Assembly (NCBI RefSeq): GCF_000247815.1
Contig: NC_021673.1
Coordinates: 35,536,194-35,600,193, forward strand
DNA length: 64,000 nt
DNA from: Ficedula albicollis
Lineage: Eukaryota; Chordata; Aves; Passeriformes; Muscicapidae
Reading direction: 5' to 3'
Shown here: positions 29,401 to 38,000 of the stretch, piece by piece
Position numbering within the stretch: the first letter of the stretch is position 1
Layout: every line of letters begins with the position of its first letter
Notes under the pieces: model-generated
What the model was told of the DNA's origin: nothing
Databases searched by the model: none
Seen by the model: only the letters and a program-made list of their open reading frames with translations
Program-made: the position numbers and the translations under genes

Positions 29401-31161
29401 TACTGAAGAAATTAAGTAAGACTTAAGTGTTAATTTGGCCAATGTTTGTAGTGGAACTGTTTTACTGATAAAAGATGCACATTAATTTTCTTGGTTAAGT
29501 TCTGGTGTGCTTCAGTCTGGTATTCAGCAAATTTGTTGTGCTTTTGTACTAGCTGTAGCTTTGTAGCATGAGTACTTCAAACAAAATAGTTTTTCTTTCT
29601 TAATGCATCTATTCTGTCTCCTTCATGACAAAAAGCACAACTGATGGTTTAAAACTCCTATGCCCTTTTCACTGCAGGTGCAAAGCAAACAGACTGCAAG
29701 ATTACATTTGTTGCCAGCATCTTGTCATAGTAGACCCCACTGCCTGCTTAATGGAAATGTTAAGTGGTTGAAACTAAACAGGTGTTGTCAGAAGAATATT
29801 GAGGAAATTTTCCCATCCTTCCCTGTTTCCATTTACCCTTCATAAGGGAAAAGTACGTTAGCCTAAAACTGAAATATGTTTGCATATGAGTTATCTGTAT
29901 AAAACACAGCATGTGTGCTGTTATATGGGCTCCTTTGCACATCCTTTTTTGTAGATCAGCTAAATAATTCCTAGCCCTTGCTATTAAGGCATCTTTGAGA
30001 TAAAAAAGAAAAATTAGGTAGGACTTGGAGTTCTAATAATCTTGGGATTTCCACCTTGAAATGACTCCCTTCTGTGCTCTATTATCAAATTGCAGAATAG
30101 AGCCAAGATGTACAAAAGTAAAACTTGTGCTACAGAAATTACAGAGTGAAGGTAAATTTCATCTGGGTTTGTGTTTGATAACAGAAAAAAAAAAGCTGTA
30201 GGGGTTAGTCTTTAAAATACTTTCTCTTTTCAATAGGATGATGACAACACTGTACCTTCTGCTCCTGATCCTCCAAGTCTTCTCTTGCGTGAGCGGGGCA
30301 CAGGCTTCTGCTTTGATTCCAGGTAGATATTATCTTTTATTGGTCTTTAAAGGCATGGCGAAGTTTCTGTAAAACTACTCAAGGGTGGGGGTGAAGGTGA
30401 AAAAGCTATGGAGCATTTTCAGTTAATGTTTGGTTTACAATTAACTGGCAGAGAATATGCCGTGAGACTGGGCAGACTGTTCATGCTATACCTTTGGATG
30501 GAATTTGGACAATTTTTTTAGAAAATGAATGAATAACTTTTGTTTTTTCCTCTCTCTTGCCAACCTAATTGTGAACCTAAGTTTAGAGCTTTTATAAAGT
30601 GTTATGTTTGCTAGGAGCAAGCATTTATGAGCAGAGAGAGTGGTTTCCCATGAAACTATTTGACCATTAAGGCATTCAATAGATTTGTATTCAGTGGTAG
30701 CTGGAGTAAGGTCAAAATTATGTTGCTTTTGAAATGCCAGGTTATTTTGGAATTTGTGTGTAAAACTACTCTGACTGTGCTGAGTGCTGTCAGCAAAAAC
30801 ATTTGAATGAACTGGATGATACTTGGATACAAAATCCACTCAAATTTAAGTTGATAGTAAATTTCTGAATGTTGGTGGCACCAGGATCCTGCCTTTAGTT
30901 TGCATTAGCAGAATAAATAAACTGTTGCCTTTTTTCTTTCTCTCTGCCTCCTCGTGAAGTTTCGATATGCAGAAGAAATGCCCTCTCTGCGATGTGATGT
31001 TTCCCCCAAACTATGACCAGAGCAAGTTTGAGGAGCACGTTGAGAGCCACTGGAAGGTCTGTCCCATGTGCAGCGAGCAGTTCCCGCCCGACTACGACCA
31101 GAAAGGCTTTGAGAGGCACGTCCAGACGCACTTTGATCAGAACGTATTAAATTTTGATTAA
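7817..31161 (+). CDS. TAX1BP1: TAX1BP1 (Tax1-binding protein 1), 3' thirteen coding exons, partial
   Basis: Coding exons as read: 7817-7965, 8103-8193, 9396-9581, 12801-13028, 14364-14510, 15719-15812, 17496-17614, 18759-18884, 20680-20751, 23174-23348, 23683-23828, 30237-30322, 30960-31161. They sum to 1821 nt (606 codons plus stop) and all junction phases agree. The product matches vertebrate TAX1BP1 throughout: a long charged coiled coil, a Pro/Ser-rich linker, then two C-terminal UBZ-type zinc fingers ending in QNVLNFD. The family is a selective-autophagy receptor that binds ubiquitin and LC3/GABARAP, and an adaptor for the NF-kB-restraining enzyme A20. The N-terminal SKICH domain and LIR motif are encoded by exons left of the window. 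Oddities are one GC donor, a 72 bp exon absent from remembered human protein, and one exon whose 5' edge looks shortened. Identification is by recognising the protein; exon edges are by splice consensus and frame. Confidence 0.96.
8103..8193 (+). CDS. TAX1BP1: TAX1BP1 coding exon 2 of 13 (coiled coil)
   Basis: The acceptor is tcaatgttttag and the donor aag|gtaact. One base completes the split Ser codon, then 30 codons follow. It encodes LKDKLKK...LKTEKDEKELYK, nearly identical to human TAX1BP1 and clearly coiled coil. Confidence 0.95.
8194..9395 (+). other. TAX1BP1: TAX1BP1 intron, nothing notable
   Basis: A/T-rich intron. I saw no repeat, RNA or coding signal beyond chance frames. The short intron before it (7966-8102) is likewise plain. 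Confidence 0.7.
9396..9581 (+). CDS. TAX1BP1: TAX1BP1 coding exon 3 of 13 (coiled coil)
   Basis: The acceptor is catcattgcag and the donor aag|gtaagc. It has 62 whole codons in phase 0. The IHLKNTEIENTKLVKEIQ start and the EEVGRLQLLIAEKEN core match human TAX1BP1; the rest is moderately diverged coiled coil. Confidence 0.95.
10278..10490. repeat. 121 bp-offset tandem duplication inside the LTR
   Basis: The block starting ggctccaagatggatcc at 10278 recurs at 10399 and runs to about 10490 with near identity. A third short copy of its first 17 bases lies at 10382. Confidence 0.88.
11142..11147 (+). terminator. AATAAA poly(A) signal within the LTR
   Basis: This canonical hexamer is on the TAX1BP1 sense strand inside an intron. 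In intact retroviruses it would end the viral transcript. Here it could trap TAX1BP1 pre-mRNA prematurely if active. Confidence 0.55.
12801..13028 (+). CDS. TAX1BP1: TAX1BP1 coding exon 4 of 13 (coiled coil)
   Basis: It follows a strong pyrimidine tract (tctcttctctttcctag), with donor cag|gtaaat. Its 76 codons in phase 0 include KELSDAVNVRDKTMADLHSA, which is almost unchanged from human. This is the best-conserved block of the central coiled coil. Confidence 0.96.
13029..14363 (+). other. TAX1BP1: TAX1BP1 intron, nothing notable
   Basis: A/T-rich intron. No repeat or coding signal recognised. Confidence 0.7.
14364..14510 (+). CDS. TAX1BP1: TAX1BP1 coding exon 5 of 13 (coiled coil)
   Basis: The acceptor is tttattttaag and the donor gca|gtaagt. 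It has 49 codons in phase 0. LRREVEDLKLRLQMAADHYK is identical to human as I recall it. It ends VNKFTEQA where human has INKLSDQS. Confidence 0.96.
14511..15718 (+). other. TAX1BP1: TAX1BP1 intron with a TA microsatellite
   Basis: It contains a (TA)n run at about 15571-15593 close to the next exon. A decoy acceptor at 15651-15652 is described under rejected items. Confidence 0.7.
15571..15593. repeat. (TA)n microsatellite
   Basis: Eleven or so perfect TA units in an intron, about 125 bases upstream of a TAX1BP1 exon. Confidence 0.9.
15719..15812 (+). CDS. TAX1BP1: TAX1BP1 coding exon 6 of 13 (linker), 5' edge uncertain
   Basis: It encodes KTAGHQQKLTDASN..., aligning with human KKTGNQQKVNDASV. 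The only usable acceptor is the AG in ttcgcaaag, which gives phase 0 in and one base out, as the neighbours require. An attractive acceptor at 15651-15652 meets an in-frame stop after ten codons. Human protein has about ten further residues before this point, so the exon may be shortened here. Confidence 0.8.
16193..16700. repeat. tandem triplication that includes the edge of a CR1
   Basis: Copy 1 begins at 16193, copy 2 at 16389 (offset 196), and a shorter copy 3 starts at 16562 (offset 122 from the matching point of copy 2). Copy 1 ends with taaaatttaggaagaaatcc, which is the first part of the CR1 following copy 3; copy 2 lacks it. Confidence 0.85.
16683..16909 (+). mobile_element. CR1 LINE 3' end (5'-truncated)
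   Basis: The features ggctggtgaggcattagaac, gccaggttggatggggttct, gtccatggcagggggattgg and a closing ttctgtgattttatcattca are those of the avian CR1 3' region. It is truncated at the 5' side as most CR1 copies are, and keeps no open reverse-transcriptase frame. It is a strong pointer to a bird genome. Confidence 0.92.
16993..17108. repeat. 58 bp tandem duplication
   Basis: taaagaccaaaggttgtaat begins at 16993 and again at 17051; the copies differ at two or so bases. Confidence 0.88.
17496..17614 (+). CDS. TAX1BP1: TAX1BP1 coding exon 7 of 13 (coiled coil resumes)
   Basis: The acceptor is cttcaatgttcacag and the donor gca|gtaagt. Two bases complete a Val codon, then 39 codons follow. EMNKEISEKTEKYKKYKQML parallels human EMTKEIADKTEKYNKCKQLL. 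Confidence 0.94.
17615..18758 (+). other. TAX1BP1: TAX1BP1 intron, nothing notable
   Basis: Plain intron. No recognised element. Confidence 0.65.
18759..18884 (+). CDS. TAX1BP1: TAX1BP1 coding exon 8 of 13 (126 bp, likely alternative cassette)
   Basis: It has exactly 42 codons in phase 0, with acceptor aaactactttag and donor aaa|gtaagt. YADELAKLELKWKEQVKI is almost the same as human. Forty-two residues is the difference between the 789- and 747-residue human isoforms, and this is the segment I believe the shorter form omits, so skipping would keep the frame. Confidence 0.95.
18885..20679 (+). other. TAX1BP1: TAX1BP1 intron, nothing notable
   Basis: Plain A/T-rich intron separating the 126 bp and 72 bp exons. 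No recognised element. Confidence 0.65.
20680..20751 (+). CDS. TAX1BP1: TAX1BP1 coding exon 9 of 13 (72 bp, in-frame extra exon)
   Basis: It has 24 codons in phase 0 with a good acceptor (tcttcttttcatatag) and donor (aag|gtattg). It encodes coiled-coil sequence (IQLAEKERRIKELASQLELF then TSEK). In the human 789-residue protein as I remember it, the flanking exons join directly, so this may be an alternative or lineage-variable exon. Its charged heptads and clean frame argue that it is real. Confidence 0.82.
20752..23173 (+). other. TAX1BP1: TAX1BP1 intron, very A/T-rich
   Basis: It contains a short (TAA)n run near 21215-21235 and several T tracts. No gene or mobile element recognised. Confidence 0.65.
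23174..23348 (+). CDS. TAX1BP1: TAX1BP1 coding exon 10 of 13 (linker)
   Basis: The acceptor is ttgcattatttag and the donor aagaag ag|gtaaat; it ends with the first base of an Asp codon. It starts ELGRAPGDQAGR (human ELKRSLENPAER), runs through a diverged Ser/Gln-rich stretch and ends with conserved LPVLQYGNPYA. Confidence 0.93.
23683..23828 (+). CDS. TAX1BP1: TAX1BP1 coding exon 11 of 13, followed by a GC donor
   Basis: The acceptor is aatttttcttcag. It encodes DGADGAFNPDEIQRPPVR and later SRPDGLEDPEDSN, matching human. The frame requires the exon to stop after the Asn codon at 23826-23828, giving the donor AAT|GCAAGT. A GT a few bases on (23834) shifts the frame into a stop in the next exon. 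Confidence 0.94.
23829..23834 (+). promoter_or_regulatory. TAX1BP1: GC 5' splice site (GCAAGT)
   Basis: Donor AAT|GCAAGT. The +3 to +6 positions match consensus perfectly, as GC donors usually require. The neighbouring frames leave no GT alternative that keeps TAX1BP1 open. Confidence 0.88.
23993..24154. repeat. 81 bp tandem duplication
   Basis: ctattgtctgataatactga starts at 23993 and 24074; the copies differ at about two bases. Confidence 0.9.
25783..25960. repeat. inverted repeat with 45 bp arms (possible MITE or hairpin)
   Basis: The left arm at 25783-25828 and the reverse complement of 25916-25960 share ttatattagtttaagaaatt and gtcacttccacc with few mismatches. The spacer is about 87 bases, with weaker pairing continuing inward (tcatggct/ttcacggct). 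I do not recognise the family. Confidence 0.8.
26369..26410. repeat. TA/CA-type microsatellite
   Basis: Alternating acatatatacatac and (TA)n units in the GC-AG intron. Confidence 0.88.
26540..26656 (+). mobile_element. CR1-like LINE 3' tail (old, degraded)
   Basis: ggttggacaaacatctgtca, cctgccttagggcagggagc and tggactaaattacctcttgt are degenerate forms of the CR1 3' region in an older subfamily. It ends near a tttgatttaatgatttt tail. It is more diverged than the copy at 16683. Confidence 0.75.
28321..28470. repeat. 75 bp tandem duplication
   Basis: tcttttgagctgtcagggat starts at 28321 and 28396; the copies differ at about two bases. Confidence 0.9.
30237..30322 (+). CDS. TAX1BP1: TAX1BP1 coding exon 12 of 13
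   Basis: The acceptor is ctttctcttttcaatag and the donor ccag|gtagat. It enters in phase 0 and leaves with two bases of a Ser codon. It encodes DDDNTVPSAPDPPS then RGTGFCFDS, matching human ENVPTAPDPPS...GTGFCFDS. Confidence 0.95.
30323..30959 (+). other. TAX1BP1: last TAX1BP1 intron
   Basis: A 637 bp intron. Nothing recognised inside; it ends in a long T/C-rich tract. Confidence 0.8.
30960..31161 (+). CDS. TAX1BP1: TAX1BP1 last coding exon: tandem UBZ zinc fingers and stop
   Basis: The acceptor is ctgcctcctcgtgaag. It encodes both C-terminal zinc fingers. Finger 1 runs CPLC...HVESH and finger 2 CPMC...HVQTH, each of Cys-x2-Cys/His-x3-His form. Each holds a PPxY motif (PPNY, PPDY) in its loop. 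In the family these fingers bind ubiquitin and the PPxY sites recruit WW-domain ligases such as Itch. Stop TAA is at 31159-31161. Conservation is close to complete against human. Confidence 0.98.
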
Positions 31162-32100
31162 ATACTTTGTTTTGCAGTGTAGCTTAAAACCCCACCACTT
31201 TGAGTAGTCCACCTCTGAAACAAAAGCAGTGCAGCTTTCTGTAACAGTGCAAACTTCTGATTAAAAGCTCATGTACTCTAATGGGAGCCATGGCTGTAAG
31301 CTGCTATGGGGTCATCTTCTCTCTCTGCCTAACACTGTTCTAAGGAGACCCACAACCCCCCTTGTTGTGTATGTAGCTATTTATTCCCCTACTTAGTGGA
31401 ACTTCTTCCCCTACTTAGTGGAATGCCTAAGGACACAGGAGTGACTAAGCCTCAGAAAAAACGGCTTCATGGTGTTCTTTAGCTACATTTAAAAAAGATC
31501 ACCCAAACACCTGTGGTTTCTCTTAACCTTGATAACTGAGGCACAATTAAAAATGTAATAAGCAGGTGTTTCTCCTAGCAAATCCACGTAGTTTTTCTCT
31601 GAACACTTAAATTGGAAATTTACATTACTTACCCTATGAAAATATAGTTTTCTAGTACATTTCTGAGCTGTAGATGCATGTACTGTGAGATTCCAGGCTT
31701 GCAACAAGAGGAATGGTAAATACTTCAGTTTCAGGTGTAGAATGTTTGCCTTAAGGGATAACATTAATTGAGGTATGTTTTACTTAAAGGCAGTGGTTTT
31801 GAGTTGAAAGAAACTGCTGTGCTTAAATGCCTAAAAGTAATTGTTTAAAAAAGTCATTGCCATTATGTTGCAGTTTTATTCAGTAGAAAATATTGTTCTA
31901 TTTTCACAACAGTGGATTGTGTTCCTTCTGGCTTTTAAAACCTTTTGCGTTTTAACTTTATGTATTTCTTTCCAATAAGTAAAAACACGTGTGTGTATAT
32001 CTAAACATTTTATATTTACTTTAACTGTATTAAGTAAATTTGCTTCCCACTTGCTGTACAGTAGTCTTGTTACATTAAAAGCAGAATTATTCATTGAGTC
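31162..32100 (+). other. TAX1BP1: TAX1BP1 3' UTR (minimum extent)
   Basis: This is A/T-rich non-coding sequence after the stop. A candidate poly(A) signal ATTAAA at 32074-32079 is followed by a T/GT-rich stretch. Longer forms could end at the AATAAA hexamers at 32535 or 32617. Extent is inferred, not shown by transcript data. A short duplicated motif (cttcccctacttagtggaa) lies at about 31385-31423. Confidence 0.6.
32074..32079 (+). terminator. TAX1BP1: candidate poly(A) signal ATTAAA for TAX1BP1
   Basis: The hexamer ATTAAA is followed about 25-50 bases later by a T-rich, GT-containing element (ggtctatttttcctgttgc), the usual layout of a vertebrate cleavage site. Other hexamers exist downstream, so this is one candidate of several. 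Confidence 0.45.
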
Positions 32101-32506
32101 AGTGGTCTATTTTTCCTGTTGCTCATTTTAAAATTAAACAGAATATAGAGTTAACTAAGGAGTAAATGATGACTCAGCATTGTATGACAAAGGGTTGCTC
32201 CTCACATCTGTTCATGTTCTTTCTTTGAGAGGGAGACTCTAGGATTAAGGCTTAGAGTAGCTTCTGTTGACTGCAGTTCCCTCCTGAACATGTGCAATAT
32301 CCAGTTAATGCAGGAGTTAACTAAAAACTGCATGATGCAGATGAATTGCAGTGTCCTCGGCAGCAGCAAGTCCTCAGTACTCATATGCTGTTTGCAGTCT
32401 AAAGATTTTTGTAACTGGGAGCTTCATATCAAGAGCTGGCCTGAGGTAAAGCATGGATTTTTTTTCTTACTGTAACTCAAAAGCAGATGAAAACAGTTAG
32501 AACAGG

Positions 32507-32669
32507 CTCCAAGAGTTTGATGATACCAAAGTAAAATAAACGAATGAAAGACTATACACAGCCCAAGAACTTAACTCTAGGTTAGGACCTCCAAGAGTTT
32601 GATGATACCAAATTAAAATAAACGAATGAAAGACTACACACAGCCCAAGAACTTAACTCTAGGTTAGGA
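32507..32669 (+). repeat. 82 bp tandem duplication carrying two AATAAA hexamers
   Basis: Copies at 32507-32588 and 32589-32669 differ at only a few bases. Each contains AATAAA (32535-32540 and 32617-32622) in the gap between the convergent 3' ends of TAX1BP1 and JAZF1, so each could act as a distal poly(A) signal for TAX1BP1. Confidence 0.85.
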
Positions 32670-32689
32670 ATGAGAAAAGAGCAGTCTTT

Positions 32690-34851
32690 TTAGGTCAGAG
32701 GCAGTTTATTTTAAATGTGATTTGATTTACATTTATAAGCAGCTTTCCTGACAGGAATTATTTAAGTTGCCTTCAGTTCTAAAACAAACCTCTGTCACTT
32801 TCAAACTTAAAGTACTTTGTCCCCAACAAAACATATGAAAATATAATTTAAAGCACACTTTTCACAGACACAGTACAATACATTCACTATACACAGTATA
32901 ACAAAATAGTCCCATCTTTACCTGTTTAATAATACTGTCACAATGAATAGGTAAATAGAAACTGGAATTTCAGTTTTATAGTTGAAAGGAATTTACATGC
33001 AACAATGACGTTTTACAACTGTTTAGCTGTTGAACGAACTCGCCCAGCCTGTAGTTCTTGCACTAGGAGCAGAGCCAAAATGTGTTTGTTGGCCAGATCT
33101 GTTGCCAAAGCTGCAGAAGGTGGGAAGTGGCCACCTGGGGCCTTGTGTGTACCAGTAACTCTCATGTCTGGATCATCCTTTAAACCCGGCTGTCACGGTC
33201 ACCTCTCTGGCATCTGAGAGAGGGATGTTTGGCTTCACTTCGGCTGTTCTAAACACTTACTCATGAGGATGATTCTTACGTGTTTTAATGAGACTTTTAC
33301 TCTGCTGGAGAAAAGGTAATTGTCATCCTTACAAAGTTTTCCTTTAAAGCTTTGGAAAAAAAATAGGGAAAGCTCATTCCTCCTTTATGTGAGCTTTTTT
33401 TTGCACGTAAAAGAACAGGAACCAAGCCAAGGCGATGACTGTGTTAACACTGGGAGTTCCTCCTGCGCCCTTGCCAGGCGAAGGAGTGTTCAGGCTAGGG
33501 CTGGTAGAGGGTGCCCACCTCTGCTCCTGGCCAGCTGAACTCCAGGAATAGCACTTGTGAGAAGAAGCTCAAGGCAGGATGGCAAGCAACAAATGTTCAG
33601 GTATGGTCCAGACACGAAGCGCTCTCATGTTGGCTTTTAAGTCAGTCTCTGACCACCTGCTGCAAGAAGCACTTAATCTTCAATAAGGCTCAAATGTCAT
33701 ATTTCAGCAAAATGAATTATAAAGCTAAACAGACACTTCCAAATGGAATGTGGTGACCTACAATGAGAAGCAAAAAATGCACAAAGAAAATCTCAAAACA
33801 CAATGAACGTGAGGGAGAGGCATTAGAACTCCCTTAGCACAACTAACGGACCTCCTTAAACCATGCGCTGAATTTCTCATTTTTATTTGCAACCGCAGCA
33901 CATGCTCGTACAGTAGTTGCAAGAATTGGCAACACATAAAACATTAAATCTGTTGGCAATAGAGAACTACAAAGTGCTTCAAAACTTCATCTGAGATGAA
34001 GATAATTGTTTCTCACACACACATAAATTTGCACTTAAGTATTTCCAAGTGTCTTTCTAACAGATAGTTCAGGGGTAAATATTTAGTTGGACTGGGATAT
34101 TGGTCCTCAAAAGTTTGATGGGCATGAACATAATATGACATCTTGTACAGAGAAAAAAAATGTAATTGCTAACACTAAAGTGATTGTTTACTATTCGAAT
34201 GGCAAGGTTTTCAGCATTTCAAGAGGGAGGAAAAGAAAAAGATTTGCAAGATAATATAAAATACAGCAAGCACACCTTTTTATGTATGTTATTTAAGTAT
34301 GAAAATATTTTTAGCATATTATGTTAAACATTCTTTCTTATTTATATTTCCATTACCTAAAAGACTTGCTACTCCACTGATAACTCCGTTATGTAAGGCA
34401 TGTTAACTATAGTTTGACGAGGGCGGTACTGTTTTGGTTTTGCACACACATTGACAGATGCATCAAAAGTCTTCATCACGTTACAATCTTGAAAGGATGT
34501 CAGTGCCAAGCTCTCCTCCTCACGCTCCTGTCCCACACATCAGTACAACTAAATACGCAACGTCCCCCTAGTTCTTTTGTTTTTTTTTGGAGAAAAATGT
34601 TCTGAAGAACCTATAGCTTTTATAGCACCTTATCTCAAAGTAATGAAAATGGGTAAGATGATAACATGTGCAAATGTACAAAATCATTAACTCTACAAAG
34701 ATACATCATTCCAAAATTACAGAAAATTTTAAAGCATGCATTTAATTTTTTTTTTTTAAAGGGTTGCTGAGTGCTTCCCCTGAAAAAGGTGGCTGTTCTC
34801 AAAATCAGCAACTGCTGGTGAGGATTTCTTGGCACATTTGTGACCAGCATG
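32690..34851 (-). other. JAZF1: JAZF1 3' UTR
   Basis: This is non-coding sequence between the JAZF1 stop codon and a minus-strand AATAAA (seen as TTTATT at 32705-32710). The roughly 2.1 kb length is in keeping with the long 3' UTR I recall for mammalian JAZF1. The end point is inferred from the hexamer. The stretch is A/T-rich with no coding signal. Confidence 0.65.
32705..32710 (-). terminator. JAZF1: candidate poly(A) signal AATAAA for JAZF1
   Basis: On the minus strand this reads AATAAA. The sequence downstream of it (plus-strand 32670-32695) is pyrimidine-rich on the minus strand, as expected around a cleavage site. It lies only about 80-170 bases from the last plus-strand AATAAA hexamers. 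Confidence 0.5.
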
Positions 34852-35028
34852 TTATTGCTGCATCTTCCTGATGATCTCAGCAGACACGGGGGGATGGAAA
34901 TTGATTGTGTGGTGCCGCAGGCCCTGAGCTGTCTTGTAACTCTTTCCACAGCGACATTTGAATGGTTTGCGTACGCGGATTTGTGTTCTGTGGCCGTTCT
35001 TGGCGTGGTACTTGATACCGTTCACATT
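34852..35028 (-). CDS. JAZF1: JAZF1 last coding exon: end of zinc finger 2, zinc finger 3, stop
   Basis: The minus-strand acceptor is ccttctccctcacag before AAT GTG AAC. It has 59 codons including TAA at 34852-34854. It completes finger 2 (HAKNGH) and holds finger 3 with the short Cys-x-Cys pair in KPFKCRCGKSY and the distal HHTINFH histidines. It appears identical to human. Confidence 0.97.
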   Translation of the reverse strand, partial: NVNGIKYHAKNGHRTQIRVRKPFKCRCGKSYKTAQGLRHHTINFHPPVSAEIIRKMQQ

Positions 35029-38000
35029 CTGTGAGGGAGAAGGGAAAATGTCAGTGCTCAGGTGGGCTGACACGGGCTCTGCTTCCAGTAAAAACCTGAA
35101 AATGGGTCAATGTTAGCAGCAAAATCCTATAAACTGCCAGGAGCTCCCGCTGGGTACAACACATGGGCTGTGCTTCCAAGATACCAGGTGGGACAAGGAC
35201 AATAATTTGTGTGCTTCTCAAAACTCACCTACCCGTCTAATCCTGATTTTTATCTCCCAATATACGTCACTTCCCAAAGAATACTGTTTAATGGACTCAC
35301 ACATGGTTGCTCTTTGCATCCTGACATCTTTTTCATACAGCACTGACAAATCTTATTCAGAGGTTCATTTACAAGCAAACAAAGAATTGGCATGAAAGCT
35401 TGGGTCACACCTCCTTAAAGAGCTGAGACTCCCCCATGGTGGGTCTGTTCTGTTTTGTGGCATTGTTTCTAGATACGCCTTTAAGCTCCAGCAAATTCTG
35501 ATCGTTTACACATTGCCTCCAAAGAAATAACTGCAGGCAATGCTTAACTCAAAAAAGTTACACAGGACACTTAAAAAATAATCCAGAGAAGCTGTCTTCA
35601 AAATAGCTATTGTTTGGGAACTCTCCACAGCTAAAACTGGAGAGCTCATCCCCACTAGCACAAAACACAGCAATACAACATACACCCTGTTACACTGGCA
35701 AGGGCAGGAAATAGGCCACACTTCTGCCACGTCAACCAAAAACCTTACTAAACATAAATCAAAGTAATTCCCTTGTCTTCCTTTTCACATATATCTGGCA
35801 AAAATGGAAGAAGCTGCTGTGATCTCAGCAGCTGTTGTGATCCTGTTCCGTGGAGTATTCTGGAGTCTCTCATCTGCTGTTCCGTGGAGTATTCTGGAGC
35901 CTCTCATCTGCTCCCTCTAAAAGAGCTTGAATTTTTGGATGAATTAGCAAATGCATACTGTCTCAGCAGCTGTTGTGATCCTGTTCCGTGGAGTATTCTG
36001 GAGTCTCTCATCTGCTCCCACTAAAAGAGCTTGGATTTTTGGATGAATTAGCAAATGCATACTGTCTTTCACTTGAGCTTCTCCTAGGATGAAACTGAAG
36101 AAGATAGCATTTGTGACAAAAAGAGACAGTTCCAAGGCTCGCCTGTGTTCTCTCTAAAGATTCCAGATATGTATCTCAGTATTTTTTTAAAGATTTAAAA
36201 AAAAAAGAAAATTAAAAAAAAGGAAATAAAAAGCTGAAAAGCTAAAATCGACTAATAGCATGGATATGAAACAATTCACTAAAATGGGTCTTAGGGATCT
36301 TTGCTGAACCTGGTGTTACACATAACAGAAAGTCCCCTTGGCTCTTAAACAAGTTTTATCTATGTGCAGCTTACAGTAAGTGGAAGCTCCAGCTTGGAAC
36401 TCACAGAAAAACAGTCTCAAATACCCACCCTGGAAAAGAAGTGCAAGACTGCAAGTAACTGCTCTGCCTGCAGATCCATGCTCCTCTTCTCCAGAGCATC
36501 CAGGCAGTGAATTCTCACCTGGAGCTGCAAATCCAGCCCTGAATTGTTCTTTATGCCCTTAAAAATGCTGGACAACCCCTGCACAGCTGTCTCCTGAGAT
36601 GTGGGAGCTGAGAATCCATCTCCAACACCAACCAGACACAGGAACACAAGCCATCAGGGCAGGGTTTGCTGGGTGCAGGGCACTCAGGAGACAGAAAGCC
36701 ACAGCACAACTCCAAGAGCACATCAAGGCTGCACATCAGCATTGGTTTGCTGGGTGCAGGGCACTCAGGAGGCAGAAAGCCACAGCACAACTCTCCAAGA
36801 GCACATCAAGGCTGCACATCAGCATCAAGAGCAGCCAAGTGAATTTCCTGCAAGTAATCTGAGATCCTGGGGCAGCTTTTGGATCATCTCACACAAAGTT
36901 TGGGTTTGCTGGGTGCAGGGCACTCAGGAGACAGAAAGCCACAGCACAACTCCAAGAGCACATCAAGGCTGCACATCAGCATCAAGAGCAGCCAAGTGAA
37001 TTCCCTGCAAGTAATCTGAGATCCTGGGGCAGCTTTTGGATCATCTCACACAAAGTTTCAACCTGCAGCACCCCAGAGGGCCATTGGGGTGACGGGGCCA
37101 GGACTGTCACTGGGTGCCAGGAGGAGTTCATAAGGCATCTGTCACCATCTGTGTACCTTTAAGGACCTGTGCCTTCAAAAGAGATCAAGAGCAGCCAAGT
37201 GAATTCCCTGCAAGTAATCTGAGATCCTGGGGCAGCTTTTGGATCATCTCACACAAAGTTTCAACCTGCAGCACCCCAGAGGGCCATTGGGGTGACGGGG
37301 CCAGGACTGTCACTGGGTGCCAGGAGGAGTTCATAAGGCATCTGTCACCATCTGTGTACCTTTAAGGACCTGTGCCTTCAAAAGAGGAGAAAATCTTGGG
37401 GATAACCTGCTAGACTTCTGCTCTGCAGTGGAATTTTTAAAACAAGCCTTATTACCTATAATAACATTATTTTCCTAGCAAAAACCTGTTCATGATTAAA
37501 CTTTTAATTTTTCTAAGAAATCCCTTCTACATACTTTTGTGCTATTATCAATTGCTACAGATGCCATAAATCTGCAATCACAAATACCCTCACTATTCCA
37601 TGCCAATGGTACTCTTCTCCTGATTCCAATTTCTTAATGATCCATCAGCCCCAGTACACCCCATTCATTGGTGAAGGGGGAAGAAAGTATTTCTAGGCAG
37701 AAAAATTAAAGGAGATGCTAAAGAAGAAACCTAAAGGGATGAATTGGGCCATGGAAGGTTTGAAAAACAGTAACCACCCAGAGCATGAGGAGCTTGTGCA
37801 ATGTGAAATTTGACCTGTACTTCTGTCTAAAAGGAAACTGTTGTTAGAATTACAGTGACTCTTTGGCACTTTTTCCACTGCTGCAATGTAAACACTTTGT
37901 TGTATGTCTGGGCTGAGTTTGCTGAGGTACAGCAAGAGCCATGGCCAAACTCGTACATCACTTTTATTGCTTTGGTTACTTAGGTTGCTCCCTATTTACT

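Larger units (their letters stand above)
23829..30236 (+). other. TAX1BP1: TAX1BP1 GC-AG intron, 6.4 kb
   Basis: It begins GCAAGT and ends ctcttttcaatag. It contains an 81 bp tandem pair (23993-24154), an inverted repeat (25783-25960), a TA/CA microsatellite (about 26369-26410), a CR1-like tail (about 26540-26656) and a 75 bp tandem pair (28321-28470). No coding sequence recognised. Confidence 0.85.

Noticed and set aside
36599..36999. 132-codon repetitive frame with repeated CWVQGTQE-type phrases
   Set aside because: The protein repeats simply follow the DNA tandem array, and two other frames are equally open.
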